A stretch of 64,000 nt of DNA from positions 1-64,000 of the forward strand of contig NZ_JAVDXT010000002.1 of NCBI RefSeq assembly GCF_031458075.1. Direction: 5' to 3'. Source of the stretch: Rhodoferax_B ferrireducens_A. Lineage in GTDB: Bacteria > Pseudomonadota > Gammaproteobacteria > Burkholderiales > Burkholderiaceae_C. Shown piece by piece: positions 24,886 to 33,964 of the stretch (positions are counted from its first letter, which is position 1; each line of letters starts with the position of its first letter). The notes below the pieces were generated by a model that saw nothing but the letters and a program-made list of their open reading frames with translations, was not told the origin of the DNA and did no database searches. The translations under genes were made by a program, and so were the position numbers.

Positions 24886-25599
24886 TCAGCCCAACAAGCC
24901 GAGCATGGCGGCCCTTACCGTGGCCGCGGTTTTGTTGGCCGTCTGAAGCTTGGCCACGGCATTTTTGACGTGGAAATTGACGGTGTTCTCAGACACCACC
25001 AGCAGGTCGGATATCTCTGCAGAGGTTTTGCCGTCGGCGGTCCATTTCAGCACCTCGACCTCCCGGGCGGTTAAATGGGGCTGGATTTGCTTGGTTTGCT
25101 GCGCAATAAAAATACGCGACAAAGCAAGGTGGGCAATATGGACCAGCCAGCGCATCTTGACCTCTTTCGCGACGCGCTCGGCATCTGAAAATGGTTCCGA
25201 CGACCGTGCCAGGGTCAACATACCAAACCCGCCACCTGCGTCCAGGCTCGATTGCGCCCAGCCGAAGCGCAGGCCGAAAGACTGGGCTTCGTCCCATAGC
25301 GTGCGGGCCGATGCAAAAACGTTGTCGGACCAGGTCAACGGCGTTTGGCTGCGCCGTCCGTGTGCAACCGTGGGGTCGATCTGCAGATAACCCATGGCGG
25401 CATAGCGGTGTTGCCAGGCTGGGGCGTAGTTGTTCAGCACGATGGTCTTGGGGTTGGAGAAGTGCAGCGGAATACGCAGGCCGTAGGCGCAATGGGTAAA
25501 ACCGAGCGCCGACGCCGCGGCTTCAACCTTTTTGAAGATGTCGTGCTCGCTCTGCGCGTTGTCCACGATGCTGTACAAATCTTCTTGCCAACTCGTCAT
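24886..25599 (-). CDS. luxR: LuxR-family AHL receptor and transcriptional regulator
   Basis: 237 residues. The autoinducer-binding domain has W62, Y66, D75, P76 and W90, exactly the spacing of TraR W57/Y61/D70/P71/W85. The C-terminal GerE HTH is LTAREVEVLKWTADGKTSAEISDLL ... TVNFHVKNAVAKL. It should bind the signal made by the adjacent LuxI and the lux box between them. Divergent from luxI with a 212-bp shared region; the RsaM-like gene lies downstream. Confidence 0.94.
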   Translation of the reverse strand: MTSWQEDLYSIVDNAQSEHDIFKKVEAAASALGFTHCAYGLRIPLHFSNPKTIVLNNYAPAWQHRYAAMGYLQIDPTVAHGRRSQTPLTWSDNVFASARTLWDEAQSFGLRFGWAQSSLDAGGGFGMLTLARSSEPFSDAERVAKEVKMRWLVHIAHLALSRIFIAQQTKQIQPHLTAREVEVLKWTADGKTSAEISDLLVVSENTVNFHVKNAVAKLQTANKTAATVRAAMLGLLG

Positions 25600-25738
25600 A
25601 AAACCCCATTGCCGTTGCGATAAGTCCTAGGTTTTGATCTCAATGCGAGAACCAGACATAAGTATTTACAACTAGGCCCATTCTGTCCCTCTTGGGCATT
25701 TTTTACGAGTGCTTCCTATGTTTACTTTTTGGGCGCGG

Positions 25739-25758
25739 ACCTACCAATATTGGTAGTT
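25739..25758 (+). promoter_or_regulatory. lux box of the luxI operon
   Basis: CTACCAATATTGGTAG (25741-25756) is a perfect 16-bp palindrome and fits the lux-box rule NNCT-N12-AGNN. Its centre lies about 43 bp upstream of the start point predicted from the -10 box, the standard position for activation by LuxR proteins. Confidence 0.85.
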
Positions 25759-25779
25759 ACCAATGCAAGAGCCAGCACC

Positions 25780-25785
25780 TTTAAT
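25780..25785 (+). promoter_or_regulatory. -10 box of the luxI promoter
   Basis: TTTAAT matches TATAAT in five of six positions. No good -35 hexamer is present; the lux box overlaps that position, as expected for an activator-dependent promoter. Confidence 0.6.
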
Positions 25786-25799
25786 CAGTTCGACTGATT
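25783..25799 (+). repeat. Short hairpin at the luxI start point and leader
   Basis: AATCAGT-TCG-ACTGATT, a 7-bp perfect inverted repeat ending one base before the AAGGAG ribosome-binding site. It could bind a repressor or fold next to the ribosome site. Confidence 0.5.
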
Positions 25800-25811
25800 C
25801 AAGGAGCTGAG

Positions 25812-26366
25812 ATGCAATTCATTTCTGGTGAGCCACGGGTTCTGCGTCCGAGCCTGATGGTGGACATGGCACGCTATCGGCATAAGGTATTTGTGGAAAA
25901 GCTGGGTTGGCAGCTGGAGTGCGAGAACTCTCTCGAGTACGACCAGTTTGACCGCGACGATACGGTCTACGTGGTGGCCCAGAACGACGCCGCAGAAGTC
26001 ATCGGCACTGCCCGTCTGCTGCCCACTACCCGTCCATATTTGCTGAGCGAAGTTTTTCCCCAGCTGTTGCACGGAGCCACTCCACCGAGCTCACCCGACG
26101 TATGGGAGCTATCGCGCTTCGCGGCGGTGGACTTCAGCACGGGTACAGGCTCGGCGCTAGAGCAGTTTTCTTCACCCATCATGATGAACTTGCTGCGCAC
26201 CTCCATGGCTAGCGCAGCGGCCCGGGGTGCCAAGCGCTTCATTACGGTATCGCCTTTGGGGGTGGAACGCTTGCTGCGCCGCCTCGGGTTCCAGGCACAC
26301 CGCTTGGCGCCACCGCTCATTGTGGATGGGCATCCCATCTTTGCTTGCTCGATCAGTTTTGCCTGA
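25812..26366 (+). CDS. luxI: Acyl-homoserine-lactone synthase, LuxI family
   Basis: 184 residues. All conserved LuxI positions are present with constant spacing: R23, F27, W33, D44, D47, R68, F82, E99 and R102. It makes an N-acyl homoserine lactone from S-adenosylmethionine and an acyl carrier; the acyl chain cannot be read. AAGGAG lies 5 bp before the ATG. It is the first gene of an operon with cysC, a DHH phosphoesterase and a sulfotransferase. Confidence 0.94.
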   Translation: MQFISGEPRVLRPSLMVDMARYRHKVFVEKLGWQLECENSLEYDQFDRDDTVYVVAQNDAAEVIGTARLLPTTRPYLLSEVFPQLLHGATPPSSPDVWELSRFAAVDFSTGTGSALEQFSSPIMMNLLRTSMASAAARGAKRFITVSPLGVERLLRRLGFQAHRLAPPLIVDGHPIFACSISFA

Positions 26367-26391
26367 GGTGCTCCGCAACGGAGTTTCGACC

Positions 26392-27039
26392 ATGCAGGCA
26401 TCTGTCCCTCCATCTGCGCTTTTCAGCGGACCTGTGCTTGCTGCCCCGTGTACGGTGGTAGCCCATGCTGGCCACGTGACCGCGCAGCAAAGGCAACGGC
26501 TGCTGTCACAACGTGCGGTAACCGTCTGGTTCACTGGTTTGAGTGGTGCCGGCAAGTCCACCATGGCCTACGAACTGGAGCATAGGCTGCACGACCTGGG
26601 TTTGGTGAGCTTTGTATTGGATGGCGACAACTTACGCCACAAGCTCAATAGCGACTTGGGTTTTTCTCCTTGTGATCGCACCGAAAACATCCGGCGCGTG
26701 GCCGAAGTAGCAAGCCTCATGAACGACGCCGGCTTGATCGTATTCGCCGCGTTGATTTCTCCGTACCGTGCCGACCGGGAAATGGCCCGCACCATCATCG
26801 GCCCTTCTCGGTTTCTCGAAGTCCATGTGTGCACGCCATTGCACGTCTGTGAAGGCCGTGACCCTAAAGGTTTGTACGACAGGGCGCGTACCGGGCTGAT
26901 TCCCCAGTTCACCGGCATCTCGGCGCCATACGAAACCCCTCTGAACCCAGTTTTCTCCATCGATACGGGGCGCCTCAGCCTGGAGGAAGCGGTCACTCAG
27001 ATGCTGGATGTTCTGCAACTGAAGGCGGGCGCCGCATGA
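26392..27039 (+). CDS. cysC: Adenylylsulfate (APS) kinase
   Basis: 215 residues from the ATG at 26392, 25 bp after luxI. Walker A GLSGAGKST (residues 49-57), DGDNLRHKLNSDLGF, the lid ISPYRADREMAR and KGLYDRARTGLIPQFTGISAPYE are the APS kinase signatures. It phosphorylates APS to PAPS. About 40 extra N-terminal residues precede the kinase core. A separate APS source (ATP sulfurylase) must come from elsewhere. Placed in a luxI operon with a sulfotransferase, it is probably a dedicated PAPS supplier. Confidence 0.92.
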   Translation: MQASVPPSALFSGPVLAAPCTVVAHAGHVTAQQRQRLLSQRAVTVWFTGLSGAGKSTMAYELEHRLHDLGLVSFVLDGDNLRHKLNSDLGFSPCDRTENIRRVAEVASLMNDAGLIVFAALISPYRADREMARTIIGPSRFLEVHVCTPLHVCEGRDPKGLYDRARTGLIPQFTGISAPYETPLNPVFSIDTGRLSLEEAVTQMLDVLQLKAGAA

Positions 27040-28046
27040 ACCCGTCCCTGCAGCCTGCGTTGCCCAGCGGTACGCATGCGGGCATGTATGACCTGTTCAA
27101 CGGAGATGCCGATGGCATCTGTGCGCTACACCAGTTGCGGATGCTGGCTCCCCGCAACAGCCATTTGCTCACGGGTACCAAACGGGACATTGCGTTGCTC
27201 GAAAAGCTGCCATCCGGAATGTCCCTGGATGTCACCGTTCTGGACTTGTCGTTTGACCGCAACGAAGTCGGCGTACGCCAGGTGTTGCAGTCGGGTGGTC
27301 GGGTGCTTTACTTCGACCACCACGCTGCGCACAAGCTGTTCTCCCACCCCCAGCTGGAATGCCATATCGACCAGTCCATGGATGTATGCACCAGCCTGCT
27401 GGTGGATCGCCACCTGGGTGGACTGTTCCGCCACTGGACCATCGTGGCCGCATACGGAGACAACCTGCCAGCGCTGGCGGACTACCTGGCCCAAGCGAGC
27501 GCTTGCACAGCGGCGGTGCGCACCGCCTTGGCGCAGCTGGGCAATCTGCTGAACTACAACGCCTATGGAGAAACCACCAGCGACCTGTTCTTCCATCCGG
27601 CACAGTTGTACCAGTCGGTGCATCGCTTTGAGAGCCCTCTGGATTTCATTGCCAAAGCCCACGAATACCAGTGCCTAGCCGAAGGCTATGCGGCCGATCT
27701 TCGTTGCCTGCATGAGCTCAAGCCGCACGCGCAAAACGCTTTGGCTGTGGTGTATGTGCTGCCCGACAAGGCCTGGGCGCGCCGAATTTCCGGCACGTTG
27801 GCCAACCGATTGGTTACGCAGTCGCTCGGGCAATCCATTGCCGTCCTGACGCCCCGCACCGATGGCAACTTTCTGGTCAGCGTGCGCGTGACACCGACAG
27901 TTGAGGCGCGTGCCGATTCATTTTGCAGTCGCTACCCGGGTGGTGGTGGCCGCTACGCAGCAGGGGGTATTGACCGCTTGCCCGCATCTGAGCTGGACCG
28001 CTTCATCACCGCATTTTTTTACTATCTCACAGGACATTCACGATGA
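27036..28046 (+). CDS. DHH/DHHA1 phosphoesterase, possible PAP phosphatase
   Basis: 336 residues. DHH-family motifs: NGDADGICA (motif I), VLDLSFDRNE (motif II), YFDHHAA (motif III, the name motif), and the DHHA1 end SRYPGGGGRYAAGGI. Related NrnA-type enzymes hydrolyse pAp to AMP and degrade very short RNAs. Its ATG overlaps the cysC stop by 4 bp and its stop overlaps the sulfotransferase start by 4 bp, so removal of the PAP left by sulfotransfer is the most economical role. That role is inferred from context. Confidence 0.78.
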   Translation: MNPSLQPALPSGTHAGMYDLFNGDADGICALHQLRMLAPRNSHLLTGTKRDIALLEKLPSGMSLDVTVLDLSFDRNEVGVRQVLQSGGRVLYFDHHAAHKLFSHPQLECHIDQSMDVCTSLLVDRHLGGLFRHWTIVAAYGDNLPALADYLAQASACTAAVRTALAQLGNLLNYNAYGETTSDLFFHPAQLYQSVHRFESPLDFIAKAHEYQCLAEGYAADLRCLHELKPHAQNALAVVYVLPDKAWARRISGTLANRLVTQSLGQSIAVLTPRTDGNFLVSVRVTPTVEARADSFCSRYPGGGGRYAAGGIDRLPASELDRFITAFFYYLTGHSR

Positions 28047-29119
28047 CCCAGTACCAACGGCGTGCGCTGCGCCCCCGTCCGCTTCTGATGGTTCCTTTGC
28101 GTCGCTGTGGAAGCCATGCCCTGCGCCTGCGCTTGAACATGAATCCGGATTTCTATTCGCCCTATCCCTTGCACATAGTTGATTTCATGCCCTTATTGCC
28201 TCTGTACGGCGATCTGGCAGATGACCGCAGCTACTTCCAGCTGGTGGTGGATGTTGTGGGTTTGCATACCGCCAGCATGGTGAAGTGGCCGGGTGTGGTA
28301 TTCGACCCGGCCGACATCTTTGCGAGCCTGCAAAACCAACCCCGCAGCGTGCACCGCATCGTGTGGGAAATGTTGCTGCGCGCCGGCGAACAACACCGGG
28401 CGCGGATCGTGATGGACAAGTCACTCGACAGCGTGCACTACGCCGCAGAGCTGATGCAGCTGTTTCCCGATTTGCTGTTTTTGAATGTGGTGCGTGACCC
28501 GCGCGCACAAGTGGCATCCATGAACCGCGCCATTATTCATGACTTCGACACCACCTTGAACGCTATCACCTGGGCCGATGCCCACCGCACGGGCCGTGCG
28601 CTGGCAGAGCGCTACCCCGAACGCGTATTGACCGTCCGCTATGAAGACTTTCTATCGGACCAAGAGCGGACACTGCGCCAGATATGTGCGTTCATCGGCA
28701 TGGAGTTTCTGCCCCAAATGTTGGACGTGGCGGATTCCGAAGAAGCGCGGAGCCTGGCCAAAATGTCCGACTTGTGGTCGTCCAATTGCTTTGCACCGAT
28801 ATCGGCCCACAAAGACAAGTTCAAGACCCAGCTCAGTGCGGAAGAGATAGAAACCATCGAGACATTGGCTCTCGACCATATGCAGTTCTACGGCTATGAA
28901 TGCATGACCGGTGCGCGCGCGCAGCAACCCAGTATCGCCAGCCTGGCCGACTGCAGGCGACGCTCTGCCGAAAGCCGTGCACAAGCCTGGCGACAACTTG
29001 CCCAAAGCAACCCGAGTGACTACGCAGCGCGCCAGACCCGCGTGAATTACCTGGCCAGCGTGCGCGAAAGCCTGCAGGCCGAACGGCACCAGACCCCGTC
29101 CGACATAGCGATGGGGTAG
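28043..29119 (+). CDS. PAPS-dependent sulfotransferase
   Basis: 358 residues. The segment VPLRRCGSHALRLRL (about 17-31) corresponds to the 5'-phosphosulfate loop of sulfotransferases (usually PRSGTT), and NVVRDPRAQVASM to the 3'-phosphate-binding motif (RDPR). A C-terminal extension of about 60 Arg/Ala-rich residues follows the fold. No signal peptide is seen. It would transfer sulfate from the PAPS made by the neighbouring CysC to an unknown acceptor under quorum control. Last gene of the overlapping operon. Confidence 0.82.
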   Translation: MTQYQRRALRPRPLLMVPLRRCGSHALRLRLNMNPDFYSPYPLHIVDFMPLLPLYGDLADDRSYFQLVVDVVGLHTASMVKWPGVVFDPADIFASLQNQPRSVHRIVWEMLLRAGEQHRARIVMDKSLDSVHYAAELMQLFPDLLFLNVVRDPRAQVASMNRAIIHDFDTTLNAITWADAHRTGRALAERYPERVLTVRYEDFLSDQERTLRQICAFIGMEFLPQMLDVADSEEARSLAKMSDLWSSNCFAPISAHKDKFKTQLSAEEIETIETLALDHMQFYGYECMTGARAQQPSIASLADCRRRSAESRAQAWRQLAQSNPSDYAARQTRVNYLASVRESLQAERHQTPSDIAMG

Positions 29120-29196
29120 TGGCCCCGAGACCTGAGTCCCCCCTTCAGCACCAACCCGTATGTTGAAACAAAGAAACTATTGAGAAGGAATCCGTT

Positions 29197-30924
29197 ATGC
29201 GTATTGCTGATTTGAAACTGGGCATCCGTTTAGGGGCTGCTTTCGGCCTGCTGCTGCTCATCACCGTGCTGATTTCCGTGCTCGGCATCAGTAGCATCGT
29301 GGCGCTCAAGCATAGTAACGAAGCCATCGCAACCACCGAGCTGAAACGCCAGGATTTGGTCCAGCAATGGCTGACCGATATCCAGATGAACTGGCTGCGC
29401 ACCGAGGCTTCCCTCAAATCAACCGATCCCAAATACATCGCCAAGCTCAAAAACGATGTTGGTTCCGTGGTGGCCGTACAGAGCAAACGTATGGAAGAAG
29501 TGCTGACTTATATCCGTGAAGGAAAGGAAAAACAGCTCTATGACCAGGCCTTGGTCGCTCGGGACCTGTACCGCGCAAAGCGCTCCGAGCTGGCCAAACT
29601 CAAAGACGCCGGCCAAGACGTCAGCGAGCTTACCGATACGGCACTGTCGTCGGTTTTTCAAAACTATGCCAACGTACTCCAGCAACTGATGGAAAACATG
29701 GACGCCGGCGTGAGCCAGAACCTCAAGGAAAACTTGCAGGCCGCCGACCACAGCCTGATCTGGGTGGGCACAGGCGCCGTCACCGCCGTTCTGGCGGGTC
29801 TGTTTCTGGCTTGGTGGACCACCCGCTCCATAACCCGGCCGGTGCAGCAAGCCGTCGACGTCACTTTGGCGATTGCCGAGGGTGATCTGACCACCACCAT
29901 TCCCAGTGGTTCGCGCGATGAAACCGGTCAACTGCTGAACGCTCTGAGCGCCATGCGGACCAAACTTGCCGAGATTGTTGCCAATGTCCGCCACGGTGCC
30001 GAGAGCGTGTCCAGCGCCAGCGCAGAAATCTCCCAGGGCAACCACGATTTGTCCTCCCGCACCGAAGGCCAGGCCAGCGCCCTGGAGCAAACCGCTGCCT
30101 CCATGGAGCAGTTGGGCTCCACCGTTCGCCAGAACGCCGACAACGCCCGCCAGGCCAATCAACTGGCCTTGAGCGCCAGCAAAGTCGCGGTGGAAGGTGG
30201 AGAAGTTGTGAGCCAGGTCGTGTCGACCATGAAGGGCATCAACGACAGCTCCCGCAAGATATCCGACATCATCAGTGTGATCGACGGTATCGCCTTCCAG
30301 ACCAATATCCTGGCCCTGAATGCAGCGGTGGAAGCCGCCCGTGCCGGCGAGCAAGGCCGTGGCTTTGCCGTGGTGGCCACCGAGGTACGCAACCTGGCTG
30401 GACGCTCGGCCGAAGCCGCCAAGGAAATCAAGCAATTGATCTCGGCCAGCGTTGAACGGGTAGAGCAAGGTACAACCTTGGTAGACAAGGCCGGCGCCAC
30501 CATGACCGAAGTCGTCAGTTCCATCCGCCGGGTGACCGACATCATGGGAGAAATCAGCGCGGCCAGTAGCGAACAGTCTGCAGGTGTCTCGCAAGTGGGA
30601 GATGCGGTCACGCAAATGGACCAGGCCACCCAGCAAAATGCCGCGCTGGTAGAAGAAATGGCGGCTGCGGCCAGCAGCATGAAAAACCAGGCACAGGACT
30701 TGGTCCAGGCTGTGGCCGTGTTCCACCTAGGCAACGCCAGTCCTAACCGTACGCCGCCGATCGGCACTACCAGCCCACCCGCCGTCCCAAGGCAGGCAGC
30801 CGTGCCACCTCAGCAAAAGAGCAAAGCGGCCCCGAGTATCCGTAAGCCCATGCGGCTGGGCCTACCAACCAAGCCTGTGCTGGCGACCGGTCTGGCCGGT
30901 AGCCCAGAATGGGAGGCGTTCTAA
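29197..30924 (+). CDS. Methyl-accepting chemotaxis protein
   Basis: 575 residues. TM1 near 11-33, a four-helix-bundle periplasmic sensor (about 35-185), TM2 near 188-208, HAMP domain, and the signalling hairpin with the invariant tip IAFQTNILALNAAVEAARAGEQGRGFAVVA. A Pro-rich linker leads to the terminal pentapeptide EWEAF, which resembles the CheR/CheB tether NWETF. It lies 77 bp after the sulfotransferase gene with its own AAGGA site; whether it belongs to the quorum operon is unclear. Confidence 0.95.
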   Translation: MRIADLKLGIRLGAAFGLLLLITVLISVLGISSIVALKHSNEAIATTELKRQDLVQQWLTDIQMNWLRTEASLKSTDPKYIAKLKNDVGSVVAVQSKRMEEVLTYIREGKEKQLYDQALVARDLYRAKRSELAKLKDAGQDVSELTDTALSSVFQNYANVLQQLMENMDAGVSQNLKENLQAADHSLIWVGTGAVTAVLAGLFLAWWTTRSITRPVQQAVDVTLAIAEGDLTTTIPSGSRDETGQLLNALSAMRTKLAEIVANVRHGAESVSSASAEISQGNHDLSSRTEGQASALEQTAASMEQLGSTVRQNADNARQANQLALSASKVAVEGGEVVSQVVSTMKGINDSSRKISDIISVIDGIAFQTNILALNAAVEAARAGEQGRGFAVVATEVRNLAGRSAEAAKEIKQLISASVERVEQGTTLVDKAGATMTEVVSSIRRVTDIMGEISAASSEQSAGVSQVGDAVTQMDQATQQNAALVEEMAAAASSMKNQAQDLVQAVAVFHLGNASPNRTPPIGTTSPPAVPRQAAVPPQQKSKAAPSIRKPMRLGLPTKPVLATGLAGSPEWEAF

Positions 30925-30937
30925 GTTTCTGCAGAAG

Positions 30938-30985
30938 AGCCAGACCCAGTGCCACGGTTCAAGGAGGCAACTGGGTGGCTTTTTT
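30938..30985 (+). terminator. Terminator after the chemoreceptor gene
   Basis: AGCCA and CCCAGT pair with ACTGGG and TGGCT, followed by a run of T. It starts 14 bp after the stop codon. Confidence 0.75.
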
Positions 30986-30996
30986 AGGCCGCGGCT

Positions 30997-32223
30997 TCAG
31001 CGGCCCGGATGCAGCAGCTTGGCCACCGGATGGTGGCGCAGCCGGAAGGCGTCGGGCAGGCCCGCGCCCAGCAGCGGGCGCAGGTAGGCGTGGAAGGCAT
31101 CGGTCACACCGGTGCCGTTGGGCGTGATGAAGGCGTCTTCCATGACCCGGGTTTTGCCGGCCACGGCGTCCAGCGGCAGCAGCGCATAGTCCACCGCATA
31201 GGCGCCGGTGCGCTGGATGGCGACCGAGCCGTCGCCTGCGCCGCGCAGCGCAAACTGCACTGCTTTTTCGCCGACTTCGCGTGCTTCGCGCTGGTCCACG
31301 TCGGACACACAGCCGCTGAACGAGCGTTGCAGGTAGCCAAAGGTGTCGCCCCGCACCCGCTTGATCTTCAGCTGCGACTTGATCTCTTCGCACAGCAGAT
31401 CGGCCAGGGCACCGTTGCCCGAGAGCTGTACATTGCCGTGCGCATCGTGCTCCAGGTTCTTGGCCAGCAGGCTGGCGATCGGCGTGCCGGAGGCGTCATG
31501 TATGCCTTCGGACACGGCGATCACGCAGCGGCCGAAACGCGCGTAGACCTCCTTGACCTCGGCCAAAAACTGCGCCAGCACAAAGGTGCGCTCGGGCAAG
31601 TAAACCAGGTGCGGGCCGTCGTCGGGAAACTTCTTGCCCAGCACCGATGCCGCCGTCAAAAAACCCGCATGCCGGCCCATGACCACGCCCACATACACGC
31701 CGGGCAGGGCGGCGTTGTCCAGGTTGGCACCGGCAAACGCCTGGGCCACAAAGCGCGCGGCCGAGGGGAAGCCCGGCGTGTGGTCATTGCCCACCAGGTC
31801 GTTGTCTATCGTCTTGGGGATGTGCAGGCAGCGCAGCGGGTAGCCGGCTTTTTGTGCCTCCAGGCTGACGATGCGTACCGTGTCCGACGAGTCGTTGCCG
31901 CCGATGTAGAGGAAATGCCCGATCTGGTGTGCCTGCAAGACCTTGAAGATCTCCTGGCAGTAGCGCACGTCGGGCTTGTCGCGGGTTGAGCCCAGGGCCG
32001 AAGACGGCGTGTTGGCCACCAGCTCCAGGTTGTGGCTGGTCTCCTGCGAGAGGTCGACAAAATCCTCGTCGATGATGCCGCGCACACCGTGGCGTGCCCC
32101 ATAGACATGCGCGACCTGGGCAAAGCGCCGGGCCTCCAGCGCCACGCCGACCAGCGACTGGTTGATCACCGCCGTCGGGCCGCCGCCTTGGGCCACTAGT
32201 ATCTTGTCGCCGCCGGCGCTCAT
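30997..32223 (-). CDS. Pyrophosphate-dependent 6-phosphofructokinase
   Basis: 408 residues from the ATG at 32223. Family B phosphofructokinase motifs: GGGPTAVINQSL, YIGGNDSSDTV (in place of GGDGS of ATP enzymes), PKTIDNDL with the catalytic Asp, MGRHAGFLTAA, and SEGIHD. The GGNDS and PKTIDND combination points to PPi rather than ATP as phosphoryl donor, allowing reversible glycolysis. It stands alone on the minus strand. Confidence 0.88.
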   Translation of the reverse strand: MSAGGDKILVAQGGGPTAVINQSLVGVALEARRFAQVAHVYGARHGVRGIIDEDFVDLSQETSHNLELVANTPSSALGSTRDKPDVRYCQEIFKVLQAHQIGHFLYIGGNDSSDTVRIVSLEAQKAGYPLRCLHIPKTIDNDLVGNDHTPGFPSAARFVAQAFAGANLDNAALPGVYVGVVMGRHAGFLTAASVLGKKFPDDGPHLVYLPERTFVLAQFLAEVKEVYARFGRCVIAVSEGIHDASGTPIASLLAKNLEHDAHGNVQLSGNGALADLLCEEIKSQLKIKRVRGDTFGYLQRSFSGCVSDVDQREAREVGEKAVQFALRGAGDGSVAIQRTGAYAVDYALLPLDAVAGKTRVMEDAFITPNGTGVTDAFHAYLRPLLGAGLPDAFRLRHHPVAKLLHPGR

Positions 32224-32350
32224 GGCGCCACCTGCTGGGCCAGTGCCGGGGCGGCACACATCGCATCAAAAAGGGCTTGGATCTTCATCGTGTCTCCCGG
32301 GCGGTTGGAGGAGGGGGCCAAGCCATTGTGGCGAAAGGATGGCGCTGCGC

Positions 32351-33964
32351 CTAGCCCTGGGGACTATGGGTTTCCAGGTAGCGCAGAAACTCGGCCAATG
32401 GCATGGGCTTGGCGAAGTGGTAGCCCTGGCCGTATTGCACGCCCAGCGCGCGCAGCTGGCGGGCCTGGGCGGCGGTTTCAATGCCCTCGGCCACCACCTG
32501 GCTGTCCACGGCCTTGGCGATGGCGATGATCTCGGGGATCAGGCTGGAGCGCAGGGTGGCGTCTTCCATCTCGAACACAAACGATTTGTCGATCTTCAGG
32601 AAGTCGGGCGCGACCCGCTTCACCATGCCCAGGTTGGAGTAGCCGGTGCCGAAGTCGTCGATCGAGATGAAATAGCCGTCGGCCTTCAGGCGGCGCAGCT
32701 CGGGCACGATCTCGGGCGAGAAGTTGTATTCGGTGACTTCCAGCTCGATCTGCAGGTCGCTGCGCCCGGTGGCTTGTATGGTGGCACGCAGATGGGCGTC
32801 GATGGCGTCGCGTTGCAGGTTCTGCGGGAAGAAGTTCAGCGCCACCTTGAAGTCGGTCTGTAGCGGTAGGGCGGCGCCCAGCTCCTGCAGCGCATGGGTG
32901 CTGACGGCGGCGTCGAAGCGCCAGGCCAGGCCTTGCTTGACCAGCGCCGGGATGAACTGGTCGGGGTAGACCAGCTGGGCGCCATCGCGCAGCCGCGCCA
33001 GCACCTCGCAGCCCACGGTGCGGCCACTGGCCAGCTCCAGGATGGGCTGGTAGTGGCAGACCACGTTGGCCGGCTGGCACAGGTAGTGGATGCGGTGGTC
33101 CATGGACTGGAAATGCCGGCAGCGCCGGGTCACCGCGTCGCTGACCAGGTAGCCCAGCAACGCGCACAGCGCCAGCGCGCCGGCCAGTACCGCCAGATGG
33201 TTACGGTACAGATCGGGCAGCTGCAGCACCGACTGCACCGACACCGGGCTGACGCCGGGTGCAGTGGTGGTGACCCGCAGGGCGGCCCGGTGCCAGTCCA
33301 GTTGCAGATGGGGCGCATTCGGGCTGAGCGGGGCATCGGTCAGTGCGCTGCGCGGGCCTTGGAAGATCCGGGTGCGCTGGCTGGTCCGGCCAGCCCAGAC
33401 GGTGTCGGCATGCTGTCTGAACGCGTCCAGGGTCGCGTTCGGCTCCATCGCCACCTGGAAGGCGCCGCGTTCCACCATGGTGACGATGACGGTACCCTGG
33501 ACCAAAGGCAGGGGAGTGTTGCGGTAATAGCGACCGATGGAGCCGTCTATGCCTTTTTCTGTAGACGCGTAGGGCGTATCCAGCCGCCCTGTTTCGGTGG
33601 TGCAGAACAACCGCTTCTGTGCGTCCAGCAGGCCAATGCCACGCGCATGGCGGTGGCCAAACAGCAGGCCGCGCAGCCGGTTCAGGTTCTCGGGGCTGCA
33701 GTCAGGGACCTGGCCTTGGTTGAGCTCAGCCAGCAGCAGGCCGACATCGGTTTGCACGGCCTGCATGTCGCGCAGCACGCGCGCATGGCCGGCATTGGTT
33801 TCCTGGAGTTTGAGTTGCAGGGCGACCAGAAAAACCGCCGCGGCGATGGCCAGCGCCAGGGCGTAGCCGCAGGTCCAACCCACGATACGGGGGTAGCGGC
33901 CCAAATTGCGGCTCAGGAACGCTGGCCAGCGCGGGGAAGCGGGTTTTCGTTTTACCGCCCGCAT
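32351..33964 (-). CDS. Membrane-bound c-di-GMP phosphodiesterase (EAL) with CSS-type sensor region
   Basis: About 537 residues from the ATG at 33964; upstream in-frame starts at 34000 and 34096 are also possible and none has a good ribosome site. Two membrane helices flank a periplasmic domain with paired Cys (PDCSPEN, LFCTTET), as in CSS-motif sensors. The EAL domain has CEVLARL (an EVL variant), ALNFFPQNL, ELEVTE, DDFGTGYSN, LKIDKSF, VAEGIET and YGQGYHFAKP, so all catalytic residues are present. It should hydrolyse c-di-GMP. Confidence 0.9.
   Translation of the reverse strand: MRAVKRKPASPRWPAFLSRNLGRYPRIVGWTCGYALALAIAAAVFLVALQLKLQETNAGHARVLRDMQAVQTDVGLLLAELNQGQVPDCSPENLNRLRGLLFGHRHARGIGLLDAQKRLFCTTETGRLDTPYASTEKGIDGSIGRYYRNTPLPLVQGTVIVTMVERGAFQVAMEPNATLDAFRQHADTVWAGRTSQRTRIFQGPRSALTDAPLSPNAPHLQLDWHRAALRVTTTAPGVSPVSVQSVLQLPDLYRNHLAVLAGALALCALLGYLVSDAVTRRCRHFQSMDHRIHYLCQPANVVCHYQPILELASGRTVGCEVLARLRDGAQLVYPDQFIPALVKQGLAWRFDAAVSTHALQELGAALPLQTDFKVALNFFPQNLQRDAIDAHLRATIQATGRSDLQIELEVTEYNFSPEIVPELRRLKADGYFISIDDFGTGYSNLGMVKRVAPDFLKIDKSFVFEMEDATLRSSLIPEIIAIAKAVDSQVVAEGIETAAQARQLRALGVQYGQGYHFAKPMPLAEFLRYLETHSPQG

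Noticed and set aside
29419..30726. Leftward ORF of 435 codons
   Set aside because: Antisense to the chemoreceptor gene; its long open frame follows from codon bias.
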